From: JAVVFH01 sp032250585
Lineage (GTDB): Bacteria > Pseudomonadota > Gammaproteobacteria > Xanthomonadales > SZUA-36
Direction of reading: 5' to 3'
DNA: 23,933 nt
NCBI GenBank assembly: GCA_032250585.1
Contig: JAVVFH010000025.1
Coordinates: 1-23,933, forward strand
The notes beneath the pieces are model-generated. The model was not told where the DNA came from. It did no database searches and saw only the letters and a list, made by a program, of their open reading frames with translations. The position numbers and the translations under genes were made by a program. The stretch's first letter is position 1. Each line of letters opens with the position of its first letter. Shown in pieces: positions 8,072-15,191 of the stretch.

Positions 8072-8923
8072 ATGGCCACCTACGTCGTTGGCGATCTCCA
8101 GGGATGCTACGACGCCCTGCAACGCCTGCTGGAGAAGATCGGCTTTGACCCGGCCCGGGACCAGCTCTGGTCGACGGGCGATCTCGTCAACCGCGGCGGA
8201 CAGTCACTGGAAACCTTGCGTCTGCTGCACGGCATGGGCACGCGCTTCAGGATGGTCATGGGCAATCACGACCTGTACCTGCTGAAGGAGAACTGGAAAT
8301 TTCCCGACGGCGGCTGCGGAAACCGCGAAATGGAGGCCATTCTTCAGGCCCACGACCGGCACATCCTGCTGGACTGGCTGCAGCATCAGCCGCTGGCTTT
8401 GTGGTCCGGCGAAAACGCGCTGCTGATGGTGCACGCCGGCGTGATACCCCAATGGACCGTGGAGCAGACACTGGGGCACGCAGCTGAAATCGAAACGGTG
8501 CTGCGCTCGGGCCGGGCCGACCGGTTTTTTTCAAAGATGAACAAAAGCCGGGTGCGGCGCTGGCGCGACGACCGCGAGGGCTGGAAACGCCGGCGACTGA
8601 TCAGCAACATCCTGACACAGCTTCGCTTCTGCGACGCCAACGGCAAGATACTCGCCAATGCCAGCGGACCGCCGGGCTCGCAGCCGGCGCCCTATAAACC
8701 CTGGTTCGAACACCCGCATCGCAAAACCCGGGACGCCACCATCGTCTTCGGTCACTGGGCCGCGCTGGGGCTGTACATCGAAGACAAGCTGGTCGGTCTG
8801 GACTCAGGCGCCGTCTGGGGTGGGCGCCTCAGTGCCTGGCGGCTGGAAGACGGCAAGGTCTTCCAGGTACCGGGAAAATTTCACCCGCAGCGGATCTTCC
8901 TCAGCAAGTCGATCACCCGGTAG
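8072..8923 (+). CDS. apaH: Symmetrical bis(5'-nucleosyl)-tetraphosphatase ApaH
   Basis: 283 residues. It hydrolyses Ap4A to two ADP, and in enterobacteria also removes nucleoside-tetraphosphate caps from RNA. The metallophosphatase motifs are in order: GDLQGCYDAL (7-16), GDLVNRG (36-42), GNHD (64-67), a VHAG segment in the middle, and the ApaH-typical VFGHWAALG near the C-terminus. The first motif has Gln rather than His (GDLQG versus E. coli GDVHG), a variant common in other gammaproteobacteria. The ATG directly follows the apaG stop. The 3' end overlaps the 3' end of folA on the opposite strand by 43 bases. Last gene of the lptD-apaH block. Confidence 0.96.
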   Translation: MATYVVGDLQGCYDALQRLLEKIGFDPARDQLWSTGDLVNRGGQSLETLRLLHGMGTRFRMVMGNHDLYLLKENWKFPDGGCGNREMEAILQAHDRHILLDWLQHQPLALWSGENALLMVHAGVIPQWTVEQTLGHAAEIETVLRSGRADRFFSKMNKSRVRRWRDDREGWKRRRLISNILTQLRFCDANGKILANASGPPGSQPAPYKPWFEHPHRKTRDATIVFGHWAALGLYIEDKLVGLDSGAVWGGRLSAWRLEDGKVFQVPGKFHPQRIFLSKSITR

Positions 8924-9399
8924 GCGTATTCATTGTGCTCGTCCGCCGGCTCATCCCGGCGGTCGACCTCTTCCCAGTCCTCGGCCCGCCATTGCGGAAA
9001 CCAGGTATCGGCCTCGGGTTCGCAATCGACCAGGGTCAGCACCATGCGCGAGGCCAGGGGCAGGGCCTGCACGTAGAGCTCGCCGCCGCCGATGATCACC
9101 AGCTCGGGGCCGCAGGCAATCTCCAGGGCTTCGGCCAGCGACGCGGCGACGTCGCAGCCGGGTGCCTCGAAGGCCGGGTTGCGCGTCACGACAACGTTCT
9201 GCCGGCCCGGCAGCGCGCGCCCGATCGCCGCCCAGGTCTTGCGACCCATGATTATGGGCTTGCCCATCGTGATCCGCTTGAAATGCCGCAATTCGCCCGG
9301 CAGGTGCCAGGGCATTTCACCCGCCATGCCGATCGCGCGGTTGCGCCCCATCGCAGCGACCAGCGTGATGCGCGCTTCGCTCGGCTGTTCAGCCGCCAT
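8881..9399 (-). CDS. folA: Dihydrofolate reductase
   Basis: 172 residues from ATG 9399. It reduces dihydrofolate to tetrahydrofolate with NADPH, replenishing cofactor used by ThyA. Visible: ITLVAAMGRNRAIG strand/loop at 11-24, the substrate-pocket segment MPWHLPGELRHFK (29-41), MGKPIIMGRKTW (45-56), the LPGRQNVVVTR nucleotide loop (63-73), and VIIGGGELY (101-109). The active-site acid is Glu36 where E. coli has Asp27; Glu is functional in other DHFRs. ATG 9405 is an alternative start, but the AGGA upstream is spaced about 8 bases from ATG 9399 and only two from 9405. The start overlaps the end of the copper ATPase pseudogene by 11 bases. Convergent with apaH, 43-base tail overlap. Confidence 0.96.
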   Translation of the reverse strand: MAAEQPSEARITLVAAMGRNRAIGMAGEMPWHLPGELRHFKRITMGKPIIMGRKTWAAIGRALPGRQNVVVTRNPAFEAPGCDVAASLAEALEIACGPELVIIGGGELYVQALPLASRMVLTLVDCEPEADTWFPQWRAEDWEEVDRRDEPADEHNEYAYRVIDLLRKIRCG

Positions 9400-11370
9400 G
9401 CGCATCGTCCTGCAGGTGCAGGCGGTTCAGGCGCAGCGCGTTGGCGATTACCGATACCGAGCTGAAACTCATCGCAGCGGCGGCGATCATCGGGCTCAGC
9501 AGGATGCCGAACCAGGGGTACAGCACGCCGGCCGCCACCGGCACGCCGATGCTGTTGTAGAAAAATGCGAAAAACAGGTTCTGGCGGATGTTGCGCATGG
9601 TCGCCACACTCAGCCGGCGGGCGCGCACCAGACCGCGCAGGTCGCCGCCGACCAGCGTGACCCCGGCGGACTCGATCGCGATGTCCGTGCCGGTGCTCAT
9701 GGCGATGCCGACATCGGCCGCGGCCAGCGCCGGAGCGTCGTTGATGCCGTCGCCGGCCATCGCCACCGTGCGTCCTTGCCGGTAACGGAGTTGAAATCCG
9801 TCACCTCGAACAACGCCTGCCCTGTTTGTGTCGCGGCCTGCACGACGGCCGCACCCAGGGGGTGTTCGCTGGCCTGCTCCAGCGAGGCAGCCAGGCGGAG
9901 TAATCGTTCTTCACCGCCGGTTTCCAGCGCCTCCACGGCCGCCAGTTCGGGACGGCCTTCGGTCAGGGTGCCGGTCTTGTCGACCACCAAAGTATCGACT
10001 TTGCGCAGCACTTCGATTGCTTCGGCATTACGGAACAGAACGCCCGACCGCGCGCCCTTTCCGGAGGCCACCATGATCGACATCGGCGTCGCCAGGCCAA
10101 GCGCGCAGGGGCAGGCGATGATCAGCACCGTGACCGCGACGATCAGGGCGTGTGCCATCGCGGGCGGCGGACCGAGCGTGGACCACAGCACGAAAGCCGC
10201 CACGGCTGCGAGCACCACCACCGGCACGAACCAGGCCGCCACCGAATCGACCAACCTCTGCACGGGTGCCCGGCTGCGCTGCGCCTGGGCAACCATCTGC
10301 ACGATTTGCACCAGCACGGTGTCGGCACCGACCCGTTGCGCCTCGATGACCAGGCTGCCGGTGCCGTTAACGGTCGCGCCGATCACCGGGTCGCCGGCGG
10401 ATTTTTCCACCGGCAACGGTTCGCCACTGAGCATGGATTCATCGACGTGGCTGGCACCCTCCCGGACCACGCCGTCGACCGGAATTTTTTCGCCGGGTCG
10501 TACCCGCAGACGATCGCCGGGGCGCACTTGCTCCAGCGGCACATCCTTCTCGTGACCGCAATCCGTTAGCCGCCGCGCGGTCCGCGGCGCCAGTTCCAGC
10601 AGGCCGCGAATCGCGGCGCCGGTACGCGAGCGGGCACGAAGTTCCAGCACCTGCCCCATCAGCACCAGCGTGACGATCACCGCGGCCGCTTCGAAATACA
10701 GGCCCACCGTGCCGTCGGCCTGGCGGAACGAGGGCGGAAACAGACCGGGCGCCAGCAGCGCCATCACGCTGTAGACATACGCCACACCGGTGCCCAGGCC
10801 GATCAGCGTGAACATATTGAAACGGCGGGTGACCAGCGACTGCCAGCCGCGCACGAAAAAGGGCCAGCCGCCCCACAACACCACCGGCGTGGCGAACAGG
10901 AACTCCAGCCAGCGCCCGGTTTGCCCGGGCAGTGACTCGGCCAGGCCCGGAATCATCCGGCCCATCGCGATCAGGAAAACCGGCAGCGTGAACAGCAGGC
11001 TGAGCCAGAACCGCCGCCGCATATCGAGCAGTTCGCTGTCGTCTTCCGTGGCGGTCACCTCCTCGGGTTCCAACGCCATGCCGCAGAACGGACAGGCGCC
11101 GGGGCCGAGCTGGCGTGCCTCGGGACACATCGGGCAGATGTAGACCTCGGTAGCCGAGCCGGCCGGCGGCTTTGCGTCCGCAGGCGATGCGGCCGACGGG
11201 CTCAGGAAGGATTCGGGATCGGTGCTGAAACGCTGCTTGCAGCGAGCGCAGCAAAAATAATAATCACGGCCCCGATAGCGGAAATGGTGCTCGCTCGCCG
11301 GCGTGACCAACATAGCGCAGACCGGATCTCGCAGCGCTCCGGTTTGCCGGACATCGGTTTGCTCGCTCAT
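9389..11370 (-). pseudogene. Copper/silver-type P1B-ATPase, disrupted by internal deletion and frameshift
   Basis: The N-terminal frame (ATG 11370, AAGGAA Shine-Dalgarno) encodes a YHS metal domain (residues 12-57), a HMBD-type MCP..CPFCGM metal domain (76-102), transmembrane helices, the actuator domain with SGEP (315-318), the CPC ion site (420-422), DKTGT (464-468) and the SEHPLG motif (501-506). Homology stops at about residue 532 (SVTGK, near 9775). The frame then runs out of phase to a stop at 9697. The C-terminal part continues in another frame from about 9775 to 9389 with GRTVAMAGDGIND and the last two helices. Missing is the stretch holding the nucleotide-binding glycine motif after the TGKG and the TGDN of the P domain, roughly 110-130 residues. 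No complete pump can be made. It lies between thyA (22 bases upstream) and folA. Confidence 0.9.
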
Positions 11371-11392
11371 GGATCGGATTCCTTGCGTCGGC

Positions 11393-12226
11393 TCAAACCG
11401 CGATCGGCGCCGGAATGGCGGGGTGGCAGCGGTAGCCCTCCAGTTCGAAATCCTCGAAGCGGAAGCCGAACAGATCCCGGCGCCCGGGATTGAGCTTCAT
11501 GCGCGGCGAGGGGAACGGTTCACGGCTCAGCTGTGTTTCGACCTGCTCGAGGTGATTCAGGTAAATATGCGCATCGCCGAAAGTGTGCACGAAGTCTCCG
11601 GGCTCGAGGCCGACGACCTGCGCCACCATCATCGTCAGCAGCGCGTATGAGGCGATATTGAAAGGCACGCCCAGGAAGGCGTCGGCACTGCGCTGGTACA
11701 TCTGGCAACTGAGCCGGCCGTCGGCCACGTGGAACTGGAACATCATATGGCAGGGCGGCAGGGCCTGCAGCCCGAGGCCGGCGTTCTCCTTCGGGCTGCG
11801 CGCCTCGTCAGGCAGCAGCGCCGGATTCCAGGCCGTGACGATGTGACGCCGCGAGTCCGGACGTTCACGCAGATCCTCCAGCAGGCGCGCCATCTGGTCG
11901 ATGTGCCGGCCGCCCGGCGTGACCCAGTCGCGCCACTGGGCTCCGTAGACGGGGCCGAGGTCACCCGCTTCGCTGGCCCATTCATCCCAGATCGTCACAC
12001 CGTGTTCGTTCAGATACGTAATGTTGGTATCGCCCGACAGGAACCACAGCAGTTCGTGGATGATGGAACGCAGGTGCAGTTTCTTGGTGGTGACGGCCGG
12101 GAAGCCTTCCGCCAGATCGAAACGCATCTGGTAACCGAACAGGCTGATCGTGCCGGTGCCGGTACGGTCCGCTTTGCGCGTTCCCTGCTCGAGTATGTCG
12201 CGCAGGAAACTCAGATAGATCTGCAT
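11393..12226 (-). CDS. thyA: Thymidylate synthase
   Basis: 277 residues. It methylates dUMP to dTMP using methylene-tetrahydrofolate as both carbon and hydride donor, producing dihydrofolate for FolA. Visible: DRTGTGTISLFG (20-31), the phosphate-binding arginine region RRHIVTAWNP (126-135), the catalytic cysteine 159 in ALPPCHM, the SCQMYQRSAD phosphate loop, GVPFNIASYALL, and the C-terminal HPAIPAPIAV. Compared with the 264-residue E. coli enzyme there is a ~10-residue insertion before the catalytic cysteine (DEARSPKENAG), a variant also familiar in other proteobacteria. Starts 13 bases after the lgt stop, so lgt and thyA are probably one transcript. Confidence 0.97.
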   Translation of the reverse strand: MQIYLSFLRDILEQGTRKADRTGTGTISLFGYQMRFDLAEGFPAVTTKKLHLRSIIHELLWFLSGDTNITYLNEHGVTIWDEWASEAGDLGPVYGAQWRDWVTPGGRHIDQMARLLEDLRERPDSRRHIVTAWNPALLPDEARSPKENAGLGLQALPPCHMMFQFHVADGRLSCQMYQRSADAFLGVPFNIASYALLTMMVAQVVGLEPGDFVHTFGDAHIYLNHLEQVETQLSREPFPSPRMKLNPGRRDLFGFRFEDFELEGYRCHPAIPAPIAV

Positions 12227-12239
12227 GCCTGTTCCTGGC

Positions 12240-13112
12240 TCAACTTATCGGGGGCCTGCGGCCGTATCGGTAGGCAAGGACCATGACGACGGCGCCGGCG
12301 ACGATCATCGGCAGAGAAAGCAGCATGCCCATGCTCAGCCAGCCGCCCGCGATGAAACCGATGTGTGCATCCGGTTCACGGAAGAATTCTGCCATAAAGC
12401 GGAAGCAGCCGTAGCCGAGCAGGAACAACCCCGAAACCGCCGCCGTCGGCCGCGGCACCCGGGAGTAGACCGCCAGCACGATGAACAGGGCGAAACCCTC
12501 GCCCAGGGCCTGGTAAAGCTGGCTCGGATGGCGCGCGAGGTGATCCAGCGCCCCCGTCCGCCAGGCCGCTTCCAGTTCGGCTGAACGCCAACCGCCCGGC
12601 TGCACCGCGTTGGCGAAAATCATCGCCCAGGGCACATCGCTGGTCCGGCCCCAGAGTTCGCCGCCGATGAAATTACCGATACGCCCCAGCCCGAGACCCA
12701 CCGGCGCCAGCGGCGCGGCGAAGTCGGCCACCTGCCAGAACGAACGGCCGCTGCGATGCGCGAACCACCACATGGCCACGATGACGCCGAGCAGGCCGCC
12801 GTGGAACGACATGCCGCCCTGGGTGATCTTGAACAGGAACAGCGGATCGGCCAGCAAGGAATCGAAAGCGTAGAACAGCACATAGCCCAGGCGGCCGCCA
12901 ACGATTACCCCGATCATGCCATAAAACAGCAGATCGCCGACTTCCTGTGGCGTCCAGCCCCACCAGGGTCGGTGGCGCGCGATCCAGCTGCCGGCGGTCC
13001 AGAAGAAAACAAAGCCCAGCAGATACATGATGCCGTACCAGTGAACATCCAGCGGACCGATCGAAAACGCCACCGGATCGAAGGCGATGTACAGATATTC
13101 GGAACGGGTCAC
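12240..13112 (-). CDS. lgt: Phosphatidylglycerol-prolipoprotein diacylglyceryl transferase Lgt
   Basis: 290 residues from GTG 13112, against 291 in E. coli. An inner-membrane enzyme that transfers diacylglycerol from phosphatidylglycerol to the lipobox cysteine of prolipoproteins, the first step of lipoprotein maturation. Seven or so hydrophobic helices are evident. The family signature GLGRIGNFIGGELWGR occupies about 141-156, with HGG at 104-106 and GGRLGYVLFY at 72-81; the N-terminal FDPVAFSIGPLDVHWYG segment is typical. The sequence upstream of the GTG in this frame has no family similarity, so the longer frame up to 13346 is rejected; no ATG lies closer. First gene of the lgt-thyA-folA group; divergent from the SLC13 gene across 207 bases. 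Confidence 0.95.
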   Translation of the reverse strand: MTRSEYLYIAFDPVAFSIGPLDVHWYGIMYLLGFVFFWTAGSWIARHRPWWGWTPQEVGDLLFYGMIGVIVGGRLGYVLFYAFDSLLADPLFLFKITQGGMSFHGGLLGVIVAMWWFAHRSGRSFWQVADFAAPLAPVGLGLGRIGNFIGGELWGRTSDVPWAMIFANAVQPGGWRSAELEAAWRTGALDHLARHPSQLYQALGEGFALFIVLAVYSRVPRPTAAVSGLFLLGYGCFRFMAEFFREPDAHIGFIAGGWLSMGMLLSLPMIVAGAVVMVLAYRYGRRPPIS

Positions 13113-13319
13113 GGCGCGACGCGCTTTCTCACGGGCGTGTAAAATCCATTTTTCGGGAAGGTTCCGGCAGGATAAGTCAGGGTCGGCAAGGCCGCAAGTC
13201 CAAGCCTTGTTCAACATGAAATGAGTCTGGCGTTGTCGTGGCACCTGCTGCCGGGCGCCGGTAAACTCGCTGGGAGCGCTGCGCCAGCAGCTCGAAGTAT
13301 AAAAACGAGGACGGACACG

Positions 13320-15146
13320 ATGGAACTGGCTCTGCCGAATCCCCATGCGCTCGCGGTGATGATCATGATCGTCGTGGCACTGTTCCTGTTCGCCCGCGAC
13401 AACATCCCGCTGGAGACAACCTGCCTGCTGGTGCTGGTCGCCCTGACGGTCGGATTCACGCTATTTCCCTTCCAGTCGAACGGCCAGATGCTGCAGCCCA
13501 GCGATTTTTTCCTCGGCTTCGGGCACAAGGCGCTGGTGGCGGTCAGCGGTCTGATGATTGTCGGCGAGGGCTTGATCCGAACCGGCGCGCTGGAGCCGGT
13601 TGGCCGCCTGCTGGCGAGGCTGTGGTCCAAAGGTCCGGCCATTTCACTGCTGTTCACGATCCTGATCACCGCCGTCCTGAGCGCCTTTATCAACAACACG
13701 CCGATCGTTGTGCTGATGCTGCCGATCCTGATCGGCGTTGCGGTGCGCACCGGCAACTCCCCGTCCGGCACGCTGATCCCGATGGGCTTCGCGAGCATCA
13801 TGGGGGGCATGGCAACCACCATCGGCACCTCCACCAACCTGCTGGTGGTCAACGTGGCCGCCGACATGGGCATGGACAGCTTCAACATGTTTGACTTTCT
13901 CGGTCCGGCGGCGATCGGCGGCCTGTTCGCCACCCTTTACCTGTGGCTGATTGCGCCGCGCCTGATTCCGCCGCGGCAACCACCGATGAGCGGCGCCATT
14001 TCCCGCCTGTACACGGCGCAGATTCGGCTCGACAAGGGCAGCCCGGCGGTGGGCAGCAAACTGTCCGTGGCCATCGATCGGGCCGGTAAGGGAATGAAAG
14101 TGGAAACCGTGCAGCGTGGCCGGGGTGTATTCATCAATCCGCTGCCGGACGTCGTACTGAAAGCGGGCGACCGCATCACCACCAGCGACACTCAGGCCAA
14201 CCTGCGGGAGTTTGCCACCCGGCTCGGCGGCACCCTGTTTTCCGGCGAACACGCCGTCGATGCGGCTCACCCGCTGAGCGCCGCAGGTCAGCAGGTGGCC
14301 GAAGTCGTCATCACGCCGGCCTCGCGCCTGAACGGAATGCAGATCGGTAAGGCCAACCTGCTCTCGCGCTACGGGCTGCGCCTGCTCGCCTTCAACCGTT
14401 TCGAAGGCTCCAAGCAACGCAAATCGCCTGGCCTGGACGAAGTGCAATTGCGCATTGGTGACGTTCTGCTGGTCCAGTCCACGCCGGAAAACCTTCGCGA
14501 CCAGAAGGAGACCGCCGACTTCCTGGTGCTCGACGGCACCATCCAGCTGCCCAGTACGAAAAAAGCGCCGATCGCGCTGGCGATCATGGTGGGCGTGGTG
14601 GCACTGGCCGCGTTCAACATCATGCCCATCGAAATCAGCGCGGTACTCGGTTTCATGCTGTTGATCCTGACGCGCTGCCTGACCTGGAAAGACGCCATGA
14701 ACGCACTCAGCACGCAGGTCATCATGATCATCGTTTCCTCCCTGGCCATTGGCGCCGCGCTGCTGAAAACAGGCGGTGCCGATTACCTGGCCACGCTGTT
14801 CGTCTCGGTCACCTTCGGCGCGCCGGCCGCGATCATGCTCGGCGGGCTGATGCTGATGATGGGCATCCTGACCAACGTGGTTTCCAACAACGCGGCGGCG
14901 GTCATCGGCACGCCGATCGCCATCGGCATCGCGCAGCAACTCGGGCTGCCGCTCGAGCCGTTCGTGCTGGCCGTGCTGTTCGGCGCCAACCTCAGTTTCG
15001 TGACGCCGATGGCCTACAAAACCAATATCCTGATCATGAATGCCGGCGGCTATAAATTCGGAGATTTCGTGCGGGTCGGTCTGCCATTGGCGATCGGCCT
15101 TTGGCTGGTGCTGACGGCCGTTTTGGTCTGGGCCTATGCCCTTTAA
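13320..15146 (+). CDS. SLC13/DASS-type permease with two RCK_C (TrkA-C) domains
   Basis: 608 residues, inner-membrane transporter. The N-terminal half has repeated helices with the family sequence SAFINNTPIVV (121-131) and TTIGTSTNLLV (166-176). Two soluble RCK_C/TrkA-C domains follow (about 228-295 and 325-398), each with the ...LKAGDRI / LRIGDVLLV terminal strand. The second membrane half repeats the pattern with TNVVSNNAAAVIGTP (518-532). This layout is that of SLC13-family sodium/anion symporters of the 'TrkA-C domain' type; substrates across the family include sulfate and dicarboxylates, so the substrate here is not assigned. The start ATG 13320 has an ACGAGGA Shine-Dalgarno, better than the upstream in-frame candidate at 13221. 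It is followed by the OPT gene 45 bases later on the same strand. Confidence 0.88.
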   Translation: MELALPNPHALAVMIMIVVALFLFARDNIPLETTCLLVLVALTVGFTLFPFQSNGQMLQPSDFFLGFGHKALVAVSGLMIVGEGLIRTGALEPVGRLLARLWSKGPAISLLFTILITAVLSAFINNTPIVVLMLPILIGVAVRTGNSPSGTLIPMGFASIMGGMATTIGTSTNLLVVNVAADMGMDSFNMFDFLGPAAIGGLFATLYLWLIAPRLIPPRQPPMSGAISRLYTAQIRLDKGSPAVGSKLSVAIDRAGKGMKVETVQRGRGVFINPLPDVVLKAGDRITTSDTQANLREFATRLGGTLFSGEHAVDAAHPLSAAGQQVAEVVITPASRLNGMQIGKANLLSRYGLRLLAFNRFEGSKQRKSPGLDEVQLRIGDVLLVQSTPENLRDQKETADFLVLDGTIQLPSTKKAPIALAIMVGVVALAAFNIMPIEISAVLGFMLLILTRCLTWKDAMNALSTQVIMIIVSSLAIGAALLKTGGADYLATLFVSVTFGAPAAIMLGGLMLMMGILTNVVSNNAAAVIGTPIAIGIAQQLGLPLEPFVLAVLFGANLSFVTPMAYKTNILIMNAGGYKFGDFVRVGLPLAIGLWLVLTAVLVWAYAL

Positions 15147-15163
15147 CCGCAACATTGCGGTTA
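15144..15163 (+). other. Near-perfect palindrome overlapping the permease stop codon
   Basis: Nine-base arms (15144-15152 and 15155-15163) are perfect complements around a 2-base centre, beginning at the TAA stop of the SLC13-type gene. There is no T-tract, so termination is not expected. In RNA it could form a short stem that stabilises the upstream message or tunes expression of the downstream OPT gene, whose GTGAGGAAAGC Shine-Dalgarno lies about 20 bases beyond. A two-base loop is strained, so as DNA it may equally be a protein-binding palindrome. Confidence 0.4.
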
Positions 15164-15191
15164 GCAACTTCGCGCAGCAGGTGAGGAAAGC

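Noticed and set aside
9288..9300. Glu in place of Asp at the DHFR active site as a defect
   Set aside because: Glutamate fills this role in many functional DHFRs, including vertebrate ones; the rest of the enzyme is intact.
9092..10555. 487-codon plus-strand open frame opposite folA and the ATPase pseudogene
   Set aside because: Ser/Thr/Ala/Arg-rich with no recognisable domain; the opposite strand carries unmistakable DHFR and P-ATPase motifs.
11740..11830. The extra ~10 residues before the ThyA catalytic cysteine as a novel insertion
   Set aside because: A similar insertion occurs in many proteobacterial thymidylate synthases, so it is an ordinary variant.
13644..15167. 507-codon minus-strand open frame opposite the SLC13-type gene
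   Set aside because: Rich in His, Gln, Asp and Arg, as expected when reading hydrophobic membrane codons on the reverse strand; the plus-strand transporter explains the DNA.
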